From positions 12,336,609 through 12,400,608 of the forward strand of contig CM041084.1 of the NCBI GenBank assembly GCA_023079485.1: a stretch of 64,000 bases of DNA. The letters are read 5' to 3'. Below are positions 11,961 to 24,584 of this stretch, piece after piece (within the stretch, counting starts at the first letter, position 1; the number at the start of each line of letters is the position of its first letter). This stretch comes from Archilochus colubris (Eukaryota; Chordata; Aves; Apodiformes; Trochilidae). Position numbers and translations under genes: made by a program. The notes beneath the pieces were generated by a model. It worked only from the letters and a program-made list of their open reading frames with translations, had not been told where the DNA came from and did not search any database.

Positions 11961-14900
11961 ACTAGAGCTGCATATACCTCCATCAGTATCGTTTAGATAG
12001 TAAAGAAGCTGAATATTTTGCTGATAATACAGGGCTCATGTTGCATGTTTTGTCTCCTTTTTTTTCTTACTCTTGGGAAAATTGTTGCACTCCTTGTTAC
12101 ACAGCTTGTTTGCCTCTATTTTTTCTTACCTCCTAGTCTTAGGATCAGGCATATTTTCAAAATACTTTTTAGGTCAAATCACACCCTTCTATCAAGAGTT
12201 ATTTCAAAAGCCACACACTGGTTCCTGAGGAACCGAGGCTAATTCACCAGGCCTTGAATCTGTTGAATTCCTTACTATATTACTAAGTTATAAACTCATT
12301 GAAATATGAGGGCAGAAACCCACATATATATATAGACATACATATACATATATGCATATACATATATACACACACATAAATATATATGCAAATATGCATA
12401 TGTTAGGCCTTTATAGGCCTGGAGAGGTGTTGTCCAGGCACCTGACATTTACATTTTTAATAATTAAGAATCTGAGCAATCTTGTTGCAATGTAATTTTG
12501 AGATAACCCAAATTCCACAGATGCCTCCACGTATAGGCACAGAGAGGAGTTGTCAGAGGGTAGGGTGGGTTATGAAATTTCAGAACTCCTGGGAACTCTG
12601 CTCTAATTACTTGTGCTTGTAGCCTTACTTTGTGAGTTTGTGAGCTCTGCCAGAAGATGACAGGCAAGTAGTTCTCACAAGAGAGCTGAGGTACCCAAAG
12701 TGTGAATTTATTGAATTTATCACCTGGAAATTTGATCTTGTGTCTGTATCCATGAATGTCTCCTCAGGACCTCATTTGTATGAATGAATTTTTATATGAC
12801 TCTGCAAATTTTGAGATCACTTAGTAGGCTGAAAGCTTCATCAAATTCACACACAACACGTTTTCTCAGCTCTCACCTGCATGGGCTGGAGTGTTGTTTT
12901 GATAAATCTGCAATCTGTACTGCAAAGAATTTTCACACTCTGAAAAGGGGGCTCAACTAATTAAATGTATAGCTGATCCTTGAATTGTAAAACCTTTCTC
13001 AGCTCTATACTGTTCATGTCAATGTCAGTGTAAAATATGCACAAGACATGACATAAAAAACAATTCCTTTGTTTTGGAAAGTATTTCTGGTTGTGAACAA
13101 TCCACTTCTTTCCATAGTTTGGTTTCCATAGTTTGTGAAAAGGAGGGAAGAATTGCTAAGAATTTAGGACTAAAAGCAGATCTTGTAAATATACACCATG
13201 TGTATATTAAGTAGTAAACTGGATGATCCTTAATGCTTTATTCATATGCAACAGACCACTTACATTATTGTTGTAAGTCTTCTGATATTGCAATGTTTTG
13301 TTACCAGTGAGTCTGACACAGCAGCTATTTTTTTAAGCAACATCTGTGGTGAGAAATTGAGCCAAACCTGAGAAAAAGACTCTGAATTCAGGTCCTCAGA
13401 ATATAGACATACACTTGCAACTGCCTTCAGCTAAAGTTTTAGACTGTAATATTTATAAGAATATACATTAAAATGCCCAAGAGATAAAAGACCTACAAGA
13501 AGTTGAAAAACATTGCAAATATGAGTTTAGTATGTTCTAGTGACTTGTTTATGAGTGAGTCATAGATTTTCTTTGGCTCCTACATTATTGAAATTGTATT
13601 CATAATATTCCAGTTTTCCCCAGAAGGTAAATACAGCAATTTATATCACAGTAGTTTACTTCACATCCTATGCAATCTGTCCAGAGGACAGGTGATGTAT
13701 TGTAATTACAGTGGAAGCCTTTTTATATCTTCTTTATTAAAGTGTTGTGTTTTTTCTTAGCATACCAATAATTTCAGGGAAATCATTAGGGACTCTATAA
13801 CAGTATCATTATTATGTCAGTTGAGGTCACCTAATCCTGTCTATAAACATCATATATATCATATATATCAGTCTGCAAAAATCCAGGAGGAATCACAAAC
13901 ATTCATTCTCCATATGCTAGCTGCGATTACTATTTTCAAAATCAGTATTCATTTTTATTTTCTTCAGGGGATAATTATGGAGAGATACATATATATGAAA
14001 GTTCTCAATCAAGAAAAATCTGTAAGGGAAACCAGAATTTTGGTATTAGTCATGGATTATTTCCAGTAGTGATAGTCTCATTAAAGAAATAGAATTGTTT
14101 TTAAGTAGAAAAGCTTGAATAACCACCAATATGAAAGCTCACATCTAGGTAGACTGCTGGCAAATATTAGATTAAAATTTAGGTCATTAATAACCTATAT
14201 GAAAACACAGATTTCTAAACCACTGCAGAAAAATTCTTCTTCAACAGTGAAGGGAGCTAATAGTTAAGGATTCAAAGGATTCAGTTTACATGTTTGCTGA
14301 TACGGGTACACATCCTATGTTGGACAAGAAAAGGCATTCTCAGTTTATCTACTGAGCAAACCGTAATTTATAGTGTCTGGATTAGGATTTCCTTTGAGCA
14401 ATGTCTTTATACTTGAGTTCAGTGAAACTGTTTAAAAATAGTTATTCAGCATGCGTCGGTGTGGCAGAACCTGGACTAAAGCCATTTCCAATTTCTGCAC
14501 TTTACCCTAAAAAAACGTAATTATCACCCCTCCCATTCACATACAATATCTTGGAGTTCTTCCAGGTGTAGTTATGAGTCTCTCTAGACACTCAGTAAGT
14601 CTTTTTCTTTTAATTAAGGAATATAAAAGATTTTTATCTTTTTATTATTATTATTATTTAGTCACTTGCTGTTTTAATTAAGGAGATGTGATCCTATTAT
14701 TCAGAGTTTAACTCAAGTGTATCATTGAAAGGGCAGCAGATGTGACAATATGCAACAAAGTTAGGGATTCCATGGATGTAATTCCCTGGCATAATGACTA
14801 GTGTAATCCACTAATGAATTTGTCTCAGTAATTTTTAGGGAGGTAAACTTTGAGTGAGTAAAATTTCCAGAGAGTAAAAGCTTTTCTCAGAAGTGAACGG

Positions 14901-14984
14901 GGACATCCTGGTGTTCTGAAAGCCACCAACAAATTCTTTACTGAGCCCTAGAGGAGAAAAGTCCCTGAACTATTTAGTCTTGCT
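11961..14984. other. Unique noncoding DNA with microsatellites
   Basis: No gene recognised. It contains a TA/CA-rich microsatellite (12321-12402) and a short ATTATT run (14641-14660). The remainder is AT-rich with frequent stops. Confidence 0.5.
12321..12402. repeat. Mixed (AT)n/(CA)n microsatellite
   Basis: About 80 bases of catata/tatata/cacaca alternation, broken by point changes; alternating purine-pyrimidine throughout most of it. Confidence 0.85.
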
Positions 14985-15055
14985 TTGAGAGAAGGGACTG
15001 GATAAGGTGACATACAGAGGACTCTTCCCAACTAATTTTTTCAATGATTCTGTTT
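14985..15055 (+). mobile_element. Degenerate CR1 3' tail remnant
   Basis: The string 'gagaagggactggataaggt' followed by 'gaggactcttcccaacta' and 'tcaatgattctg' matches the layout of the CR1 3' end (ggactagatga ... gaggtcccttccaac ... atgattctg). Only the last about 70 bases are visible; a few internal bases differ. Old copy. Confidence 0.55.
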
Positions 15056-17189
15056 CTTATGTAGGCAGATGACATTTTCTTGAGAAAACAGTGCATGAAT
15101 TGTTTTGCCTCATCAAATCCCACTGAGACTGTTACACAAATATCTCATAATTGAGTTTTTCTGTTCTAATTTGGTGCCTTCTTCCCCTCTCTCACCAACT
15201 ATAAAATGGAATCAGGCTTCTTGAATTCTTTGTATGTACATAGCAGATACATAGACTTGATCTGGCACAGCTCATGCTAACCTTGTTATCAGAAATGTTT
15301 AAGAATGTAGTGCAAGCAGTGTATAATTTTTATTCTGATGCAGCACTGTCATGTTCCCTGCAATAAGAAATGCAGATTTACCTAGTTGGTGGTTTTGAGC
15401 CTGGGGCTCTTTGTACTATGTCTCATTTGGTGAAATCTCAATGCATTTTGGGAAGATAGTCTCTGAGAATTTCACCCATTAGGCCACAGATTTCACCCGT
15501 GTAATTAGAAAACAATGCCTTATTTTATTGTATTTAGTTATTTAACCTACATATTTTTCCCTCATTGATCCTTACACTTCCTTCTTGTGGTATTTTTCTG
15601 AAAAAAATCTATTAAAGTTTATTTTTAAAACTAAAATTGTATTTTTAATTTTTTCCTTTTCCCCTGTCTTCAAGTCAGCTTCTGAAGTCAATAGGAACAT
15701 TCCAATTGATTGGCTACTGCAAGCATTATTGTAATTGACAATATAGTTAACTCTCTTGACATCCCAGTGAAGATATTAGTGCTATGTAACATTAATACAG
15801 TGTGTATTATAGAGATTAAGAAATAACTAACTCATTGAAAACTATTCATCCATGGGGATTAATCGTCACGCGGGATGCTCCTATTGCCATACAGACAATA
15901 CTCATGTTATATTGCATTCAATATTTTCAGCAATGGACTGGAAATAAATATAAAATTACCATTGACAAAATATGTCAACAACATAAAGAGTAGCCATGGT
16001 GAGGACAAAATAGTTATCATATGCAACTCAAATTATTTGTTCAGCTTAACTCCTTGAAATTAACTGTGATTTCATGCTTAATTACTTAGTCAAATACAGG
16101 CTGCTGAGTCCAATATGAGAAATAACTTGTGAAAAGTGTAGCTCATGATATGGAGTGAGGCACTCTACCTGGCTGAATTCTACAGCTGCAGCTTAGCAGC
16201 TTGTTAAAGGTTTACATTAACAATTTTGCCAGAGTGAAAAATACACTTACATGATGTGACATTTACAATGGAAATTGAAAACAATATCTTTGCTATGAAT
16301 ATTCCAGAACAATATCAGTACCATGCAATTATCAGCAGCACGATTTGTCAAGGATACTAGAGGTAATATTACCATTTCCATAAAGATATTTGAGGATAGT
16401 AAATGGTAGTACATAACTAGAACCATTACCATCTTGTAAGAAAGCATATTACACTAGTAAAACGGGACCCTGACTCTCTGTCTACTAGAAGTCATCTTAC
16501 TGAATTATCAGTATTTATCCCTATAACACTTGATTATTTTCTTGAAGATCTTCAAGCAAAACACTGAGCTCAGATGAAGCCAATTAACCTATAAAATTGA
16601 ACAGAATAGAAGCACAAAGTAGAGAATTTGCAGAGAATGCTATTAAAATAGATTACATGTGTTTGGGAACACAGACAGTAAATGGAATAGATAGAAACTA
16701 CATTTGAAGCTACTTCATGTGCTGGAAAGATCACAGAGATGATTCTGTAGAGATAAATTGTATTTAAAAAAAAAATTGCATACACTGTGAATAACCATGT
16801 GTAAATGAAGTTTTCCATGCCTGGCAATGAGTTTATGGAAATGTCAGGCAAAATTAAGCTATGCATAAAAATATGCAGGTGTTCACAACTATAAACTTCC
16901 ACTGACTTTTAAAAATACTACTGTGTCTTCATATAAGATTTTTTTTCATGACTTATAAAGCACTGCTTATATGTCACTGCTTTATTTGTATTTCCCTTTT
17001 AAAGGAAGTCAGGCACTTTATTTGATCTCTTCAGCTTATATGGAACTAAAATTTGAAATACACTGATGTGTGGGTGGAAGAGCCATAGTAGAACATGTTG
17101 CCTTATTGTATTGATGAATGTTTCTTAGAAGATTACATAATGAAACCAGGTGTGTAACAGGCCAGTAAACCACAGAAGTTTGGTACCAG
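15056..17189. other. Unique noncoding DNA
   Basis: No gene or repeat recognised. Minus-strand frames up to 110 codons (16570-16902) are AT-rich, have no recognised motif, and are in the range expected by chance at this base composition. Confidence 0.5.
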
Positions 17190-18335
17190 ATCAAGAGAGC
17201 ACTTTTAGTCAGGTTCTTCTGGGATCTGTCCTAAAGCCTGTACAGAGCAACATGTTTCTGAATTACTCTGATGGAGCAGGCAGTACACTTGTAAAGCTGG
17301 AGGCTTATTTTAGTCTGACAGTGGTTGTGAGCACTCTAGGGCACTTCCCAGAACTCAAGACTCCTCAAAAATTGACAGCTTGGAAATAAAGCAAAAGCAA
17401 ATGCTGCTATGACTTTAAATTCAGGGAATGTTGTTAGGTATTTTTGTTCCCACAACAGCTCACCCCAGTTGCACTATGGGCATTTGTTACATCTATGGAA
17501 CAAAAGACATAAATTCAGCACAAGAAGACTTAAGTATTCTCTCCATTTTGTAAACAAAGATTCAAGATGAATGGCACATTAGAAGTAGTCTTTTTAGAAT
17601 TCCAGTCATAAGACTAACACCTGCACTGCTCAGCAAAAACTTGTAGTGCCTAAGTAGAAATCTATTTCTTAAGTGGAGACTGGGGGAGATATGGGAGGCA
17701 TCAGTACATCAGTGGAAGACTTAAGTGTTACAGAGCATTTACTATAACCATGAGTCAGTATAAAGATGATATTGCAAAAAGTGCAAATTTCATTTGGTTC
17801 GTGTTAATAGAAGTCTTGATATATAAGTCAATGGAGCAATTATTACACACCTTTTGGAACTGATGAAGCTTCCAAGGGGATGTTTTGAACACCAAACCTC
17901 AGAAAAAATGTAGACAAGCCAGAGACAGTCTATGGAGTAATACTAGCAATGATGAAAGATCCTTTAATATCCTTTAAGGAGAGTCTGAAACAATATATAT
18001 ATATATTTAAATCTAAAAACCAGAAACCTCAAGTGACAGGGGGATAAAGCAGAAGGAAGAATGGTTGTGGTAACAACCTTCCAGCATGTAAAAAAGTTGT
18101 GTGTAAAATATCTAGCACTCTATTAGTTCTGTTTTCTCTGGGGGTGGCAGGAAGCAATTGTCCTATTGCAACAGTGTTGATTTTGGTAAGACATTGCAAG
18201 AGGCCAACAACAGCTCAAAATACCACGTGGAATCATGATCTCTGTAACCTTCAAGAACAGTTTGGACAAATACCTACATCTCATGATCAAAGTATAACTC
18301 ATCCTGCACCAGCTCAGGTTAATTAGACCAATGTT
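17190..18335 (+). mobile_element. Ancient CR1 copy, RT region through 3' end
   Basis: Three separate stretches match CR1 in the right order and spacing. At about 17215-17310 'ctgggatctgtcctaaagcc' followed by 'tgtacagagcaacatgtt' resembles the coding DNA for the RT segment [12 protein letters not shown]. At about 17910-17990 'agcaatgatgaaagatcctt' and 'aaggagagtctgaaa' resemble the C-terminal region. At about 18140-18335 'ggtggcaggaagcaattg', 'gtggaatc', 'ttcaagaacagtttggacaaa' and 'atcctgcaccagctcagg' resemble the 3' end of older CR1 types known from turtles and crocodilians. All frames are broken. The match is by eye; edges are approximate. Confidence 0.6.
17993..18007. repeat. (AT)n microsatellite
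   Basis: Fifteen bases of AT alternation lying inside the ancient CR1 copy. Confidence 0.8.
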
Positions 18336-19287
18336 TTTCAGCCTTTTAAAATATGCTTCTTTCCTGCCTCCCAGCTTTTTGGAAAGAAAACAAACCAAAG
18401 CACAGTGTTTTCCATAGGGTTGTTACAGTGGTTTTCTTTAAATATGTAATAAAGGCAGAATAAAATTTGCATATTTATCACCTCTACTTCCTTTTGCTTC
18501 TTTATTTTTTGTTTTTTGTTTGTTTTGTTGGTTGTTTTTTAGCTTGCTCCCAGGAGTGGGAATCTATAGATATATTTCAGGCACTGGATTTTTTTTGTGA
18601 TTTTTTGTGATATCTGAAAAACCCAGGCTGACAAACATTATGTTTCACCTCAGACTTCCTAGGTTTCTTTCAGAGTTTCATGGTCAATATATGGCTGCAG
18701 AGGAGATGACACCGTAAGAAGTTATTTTATATTTAAGTTCTAGTTCAGACATGGTGGAACTAAACAGAACTGAGGAAAGGGGGCAGTAGAAAACACGTGT
18801 TGAACACCTTTCAAATATTATGTGTGAAAACTCTTGGACAAGACTGAATTTCTTATTTCTGCTGCCTCCATTTAATCCCCCACTATCTCTCACTAGGTTA
18901 CTTTCCCTATTGTTTATAAAGCCCTGTGGCTGGTTTGAGGCTGGCATTTTTTATTCCCCTCTCTATTGTAGCATAACTGCTGTAATCAAGATTTTAGAGT
19001 CATGAAAGCTGAACGGGGGAGTTCTAAACCTTAAGCACCAGATGTGAAAGGCCAATCATGCAACAATCCATATAACCTTTCAAAACAGGCAGAAAAAGTT
19101 AATGAGTTACTCCACAAACACTGTTCACAGTGTTTCACTTCAGTCTCTTAACTGTCAAAACCTCATGTTATTCATTTTCCCATGTCTGTACATTTTTAGT
19201 GGAGTGCACTTTGCTTTTGAAAAATTTCAGCCTCTAGCACTCCCTGTTCTTTTACAAAAAAATATTTGTCTTTCCTTCCCCCAAGGA

Positions 19288-19310
19288 TTTTTTTTTTTTT
19301 TTTTTTTTTT
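19288..19310. repeat. Poly-T run (23 nt)
   Basis: Uninterrupted thymines after 'ccccaagga'. No retroposed sequence was recognised next to it. Confidence 0.9.
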
Positions 19311-19664
19311 GGTACTTTGCTATTTATTGCGTTCTTTGCTTGCATGTACATGCACCTTGACATTATGCTGCTTTAATATGAAAACAGGGAACTCATGATA
19401 TAACAGGTTTCCAAGGACTGGCAAGCATGAATTTATACATAATATCTCAACAGAGATCTGTCATTTACTATATATGGAGAAACTTCTAAAAATGTCTTTG
19501 AGGAAAGAATCTGAAGAAATACTTTGATTACCTTCCAAAACAGATATTCACATGTGCATATATAGAAAATGGGATAGCAGACAAACATATCGATTTGCCT
19601 ATAATGCTCTTTTGAACTTGACATGTAGTAAAAGTAAAAATGTCACCTAAAAAAAAAAAAATCC

Positions 19665-19860
19665 ATCTGCCCTAGGTTAGGCATCTAACATGGTAACTAA
19701 GTTACCAAGTGACTAAGACAGTTACTACAAGCTCTTTTAATAGTCAATGGAGAGAAATACCATCATCAGATGGCAATTTATCTCTTTCTAAGATAGGTGC
19801 CTAGGACAGATCAGATAAACTGTCCTCTAGGGATGCCTATGTGTCTTTACTGATGGTTAG
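19665..19860. repeat. Possible old interspersed repeat, TAGGTGCCTA words
   Basis: The words 'ctaggttaggcatctaac', 'gtcaatggagagaaa', 'ataggtgcctaggac' and 'gatgcctatgtg' echo the 4.77-5.02 kb segment and, as I recall, a dispersed sauropsid element. Boundaries and family are uncertain; chance remains possible. Confidence 0.3.
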
Positions 19861-21250
19861 GGGAATGAGAATAGCTTGGACTTGGATATCCAACTTCTAG
19901 ACTTCTGAAATGTGATGAATTTCATTCTGATATGGCCAAAGAATGGATACAAAATTGTTGGCTTGATAAAATGAAAAAAATCACCAATCAGTGAAAAAAT
20001 CACCAGTGAAATCCTTCAAATTTTATATCCAAGAATATAGATAAATGAACATGCAAGAGTATAAAAAATATTTTTATCTGTTATCTGAATTAACTTTGCA
20101 TACCATCATCTTTCCTCAAGCTAGTTTGTAATACATCTCTTACAGGAAAACAAAAATTTACAACGTGGTTAATGTTTCTGTACGAGACAATATAAGTCTA
20201 GAAAAAAATCAGATGTGTTTTTTTAATGTAACTAAAAGGTATTACTTTTTTTTAATTTTTTTTTTTCCCCTCAAAGGCATCCAAGTGTTGGAGGAATTAA
20301 GTAACACATTTTGATGAGGTTTGGGTGCATAAGTGCTCTAGTTTGTCCTGAAAATCCTGCTTTAGAAGTATACATAGTCATATGATTACACATCTTCAAA
20401 TCTATCTCATGCAAAACAGTCCTATTGTGTCTACATATTGACTTTAATGGTGTTATTCACATGAGAAGTAATTACAGGATCAAGACCAAATGATATTGCT
20501 TTCAGGGAATGCTCTCTCCAGAGATCATATTTTCTTCCAGGAATTTGCAGAATTGTCTTTTCTTGTTAGATGTAAACAAGAGAGGCAGCTGGCAAAGGCT
20601 TAGCTATTTTTGTGTCTTTGAAACTGTGAAGAGCACAAACCGTACAGTGGTGTCACTTATGGTAAAAAGAAACGAGTATAAGGAGGGCTGGAGAACCAGG
20701 GATGCTCTGTACTTGTGGGATAGAGGGCTGGCAGCTGGCCAGGAGCTCTGGGTAAATTCATGGTGGTTTTACCACTAAATTTAGAAAAAAGCTTCTAGAC
20801 ACAGACACCCAAACCAGAAGTTATGCTGTCAGAGCTGTGAAAAAAAGGTCATCAGTGAGAAGTATCATAATAGCTTGAAACAGCCACTTCTTTTTGTGTG
20901 TTTTGGCCTCTGAGGTGGTAATGCATGCAGTAGAGCTCAGCCCTGGACCTGGTAAAAAATTGCTGTGTTCTGATTGATAAAGAAAAGCATGGCATTCTTC
21001 AATGGCACAAGGGCTAAAACTGTACGACAAAAGTCCTCTCTAATAAATTTGGATTCAACTTGGTCTCAAATTTGTCAGTGAGATGTTTTTTCCATAAATA
21101 TTTTTAAATAATTGTCTAGGATTAAGTAAAGTGAATTAACTTTTATTATAATTTTCATAAGAAAAATGAAATTTTTTCTTCAGAGGAAGATAGGATGTTG
21201 GCACTCTGGACTTCTAATGGAGTGTTGTTTTATGTTTTGTCATTTTATAT

Positions 21251-21710
21251 TCATAGAATCATAGAATCATAGAATCATAGAATTGGCTGGGTTGGAAGGG
21301 ACCTCAGAGATCATCAAGTCCAACCCTTGAACCACCGTTGCGTTTGCTAGACTATGGCACTGAGTGCCACATCCAGTCTCTTTTTAAATATCTCCAGGGA
21401 CGGAGAATCCACCACTTCAGTGGGCAGCCCATTCCAATGCTTGATCACTCTCTCCATAAAGAAATTCTTTCTAATATCTATCCTGAACTTCCCCTGGCAC
21501 AACTTAAGACCATGCCCTCTTGTCTTGTTGAAAGTTGTTTGGCAAAAGAGCCCAACCCCCACCTGGCTACAACCTCCTTTCAGGGAGTTGTAGAGAGCGA
21601 TGAGGTCTCCCCTGAGCCGCCTCTTCTTTAGGCTGAACAACCCCAGCTCCCTCAGCCTCTCCTCATAGGGTCTGTGCTCGAGTCCCTGGTTGCCCTCCTT
21701 TGGACCTCTC
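21251..21710 (-). mobile_element. CR1 LINE fragment, minus strand, relatively young
   Basis: The left end is a clean CR1 tail: several 'atagaatc' octamers, then 'ggctgggttggaagggacct' and 'gagatcatcaagtccaaccc'. The body covers the 3' region and the ORF2 C-terminus up to a 5' truncation near 21710. The reading frame of the C-terminus is still open, and the octamer tail is regular, so this copy is younger than most CR1 copies here. It belongs to the same subfamily as the plus-strand copy at 53.8-54.3 kb. Confidence 0.95.
21347..21700 (-). pseudogene. CR1 ORF2 C-terminal fragment, frame still open
   Basis: Minus-strand frame running from the truncated 5' end of the element to its stop. It contains [75 protein letters not shown], the usual C-terminus of CR1 ORF2. 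It lies downstream of the RT catalytic motifs, which are lost, and has no own start codon or promoter. It has no expected function. Confidence 0.9.
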
Positions 21711-24584
21711 TCATGTAATGTGACTCCTTAACATGTCAGAACAACAATAAATAGAGTTAAAGTAATGGGAACCTCAGACTAAATTTCCAAATTAAAAATA
21801 GGACTTCTTTTTCAAGAAAAATGTCAGAAATTGTTATTACTCCAACAGCAACTAGACATGAGAAAATTTAAAGAATTATGGATTCAACTGATAATCAATT
21901 TTGGGAGTGTTGAAACTGCTTTTCAACCTGAATTGCAGCAAGTTTGGGAAATTGTGCATCAGAGATACCTGAGAGTGTACAACAAATTTAAACTTTTTCT
22001 TTTTTTTTAAGTTGGTAAAAGAAAGAAAGACAGGAGGGGCTTTGGAGGCAGCTGTCACTCATCACCTCTGAACTCAGCTGTACCTGTGAACCCAGCTCTA
22101 CCCTGAGGAAAACTGACAGGGTTGCTCTTATGCTCTGTACAGAGAGTGTTGCTAAAATGTTTTATATGGCCCACTTAGTTAACAAGTTGGGCATATACCC
22201 ATTCAGAAAATGGTATGCTGATTGATATTAAGTTTGTTTTGGCCTCATTTTCATTTGTGTTCCTTTGGGAAACAGGTCTCAAAGAGTCATTCCCATTTTA
22301 CAAGAACTGAACAGTTTCCCTAAACATTTTTGTGGGAATGTGGATTAAAGAAGAATGTTGTCTCAGAAACTGAAAGACCAAGTTTGGTTTGTCCTGGTTA
22401 TCTCCTTCATGTTCACCATTTCCATTTAGTTCAGCCATTCCCTTAGGAATTAATCAAACAATTTATTTTCAGAATAGCAAATATGAGCCTTCTAGGACAA
22501 CACTTTCCTCGGGTTGTATTTGAGCCCACTGACACTGTGAAAAGCCTATTATTTTAATGGAAAGACTCATCATAACTTTCAAGGTACTAGAAAATCAGGC
22601 ATTTGCATGGAATTTAGACTAATGGACACAGTATGTGGGTTATTTTGGCAATAGGATAAAATGAGAGGATATTATCTCAAATGGGAAGTCCATGATGACT
22701 AAATCATACAGCTTGTCTGCTAATTAAATCAAGTCTGCTTTGGAGGACATGTGCTAGAGACCATGAACTTTACTGAATCTCTCTTAATAGTTAATGAGGT
22801 CAATGAATGAGAAATGTAACTGATTAAAAAAGGTACAATCGGTGGATTTAGCTGTAGAACTTGATTGCATAAATCCAGAAAACACAATTGTTTTTTCATT
22901 TTTCATTTCCCCATCCTTGAAGGGATGTTTTCACTACTGATCTCAGTTTCCACTTTTTTTGTTACTGTGTCTTGAGGTTTCAGCTCTTTTCAGTGTGTAT
23001 TTTTGACTCTCTTTTTAGTGAAAAATAAAGAGCTTTCATACTTCGATCTTATAAAGTTTTTTTTCTGCAGGAATTTTCCGAGCTGATTGCTTTCTTCTCT
23101 AGGATGATCATACTACTGAAGATCAAAGGGTAAATATTTTGGTAATGGATACAGAAGTATTCAAATGTTAGCTTTACTAGCAATTGAAGAATGGCTAAGC
23201 AAAGTTGCAGTTTCTTATATTCCATGTGCACAAATAATACCTTCAGAGGTATTTATGTTGTATTTTTAGAGCACCCAATCATTAATAATTTAAAAGAAAT
23301 ATTCTGCTGTCAAAGCTGGAGGTTAAGGAGAACATGTAGCTCTCCATAGGGTCTCCATGTGGAGATGGCGCAGCAGAATGTCTGTGCATATAGACTGATG
23401 CATGTAGATGGGCAGAAGAAAGATCCATGGGGCATATCTGAGACAATTTTATTTTTTCTAAAAATCTTCCCAGAGTACCAGGTAAAGGTTAGGGAGACAC
23501 AGAGCCAAGCATAACGCTCATGAGAAGTGATTGGCCTCCTAAGGAACTGTAAACACCTTCCCATAATTTCTTAGGGCACAAATGAGCTCTTCCAGTTCTT
23601 CATACATAGGCATATTGCTGCATAGCTAATGAAATTGTGTAATCTGATTTGAAACACTTACAGCCAAGTATCTGTTTTTCATAATTTGGCATATCTCTTG
23701 TTCTCTGTTTTTCATTTGATGTATTTACTCAGTTGAAGTTTGGTAATGGGTAATTCCCATAATTGGTTGTCATGTTTTTCCTGTAGGGCATGCAAGAATT
23801 CTCTTATTTGTAGTATTATATATAACTGAAAAGGGTTCTGTATATCTGGAGACAAGGATATTCACAAGTTTGATCATGAGTTGTTCTTTTGGCTGCTTTG
23901 CTCAAGGAATGTGCCTGTTCTCAGTCAGATTTCCTTAGCAGAATATATTCATAAGCTTTCTTTGTCTCTTCTGCTTTTAAATAGGACTAAGTAGATGGAG
24001 TTTCATCCTAGACTGAAAGGCATTAGAAATGTACATGATAATATGTGCTATTACAAAATAAAAAAGTATCAGATGCAACCAGAAAAGTTAGGAAACTATG
24101 TTAGACTAATAGTGGCCACCAATTTCCAGCCTTTCCCTTCCTAAGTGCAGTTTCTGTATGGAATGATACAGGAGATCTAAAAGAAAAATAGTAAATACTA
24201 TAATATGCATTACATGAAATGTCATGATTATGAATGCTTCCCAGAGGTGACACACCTGATTATTTTTCAAAAATTAGAGAGCCAGCATGAAGGCAGAAAC
24301 TCAGCTGGTAGCTGAGAGGCCTCTTCTCAAAGAGTAGCATCTTACCTCTGTAATAGTTACCATGCAGCTGTGTGGTTTGCCAGATGCAGTGCTCAGAGGC
24401 AGAGGGAGGTACTGCTTTGTCCAGCTGCAATGCTCAGGGTGCTGTCGTTCCAGGTCCTGGTTTTTCTGGGTGCCAGCATTTGGGACTAGTGACCCTAGGA
24501 GGGGGGCTTCTCATCTCTTACTCAGAGAGAAAATCAAGGATGGAGATCCACCTGTGCCTTTTTCACATCTTTCTCCACATTTCT
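21711..24584. other. Unique noncoding DNA
   Basis: No gene or repeat recognised. Open frames are at most about 84 codons. A somewhat less AT-rich patch lies at 24.29-24.58 kb, directly next to the following CR1; I cannot assign it. Confidence 0.5.

Larger units (their letters stand above)
18336..21250. other. Noncoding DNA with simple repeats
   Basis: No gene recognised. T-rich sequence occurs at 18490-18540 and 19288-19310. A segment at about 19665-19860 shares 'ttaggcatcta/taggtgccta' words with 4.77-5.02 kb. The plus-strand frame at 20509-20778 (89 codons) has no recognised motif. Confidence 0.5.
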
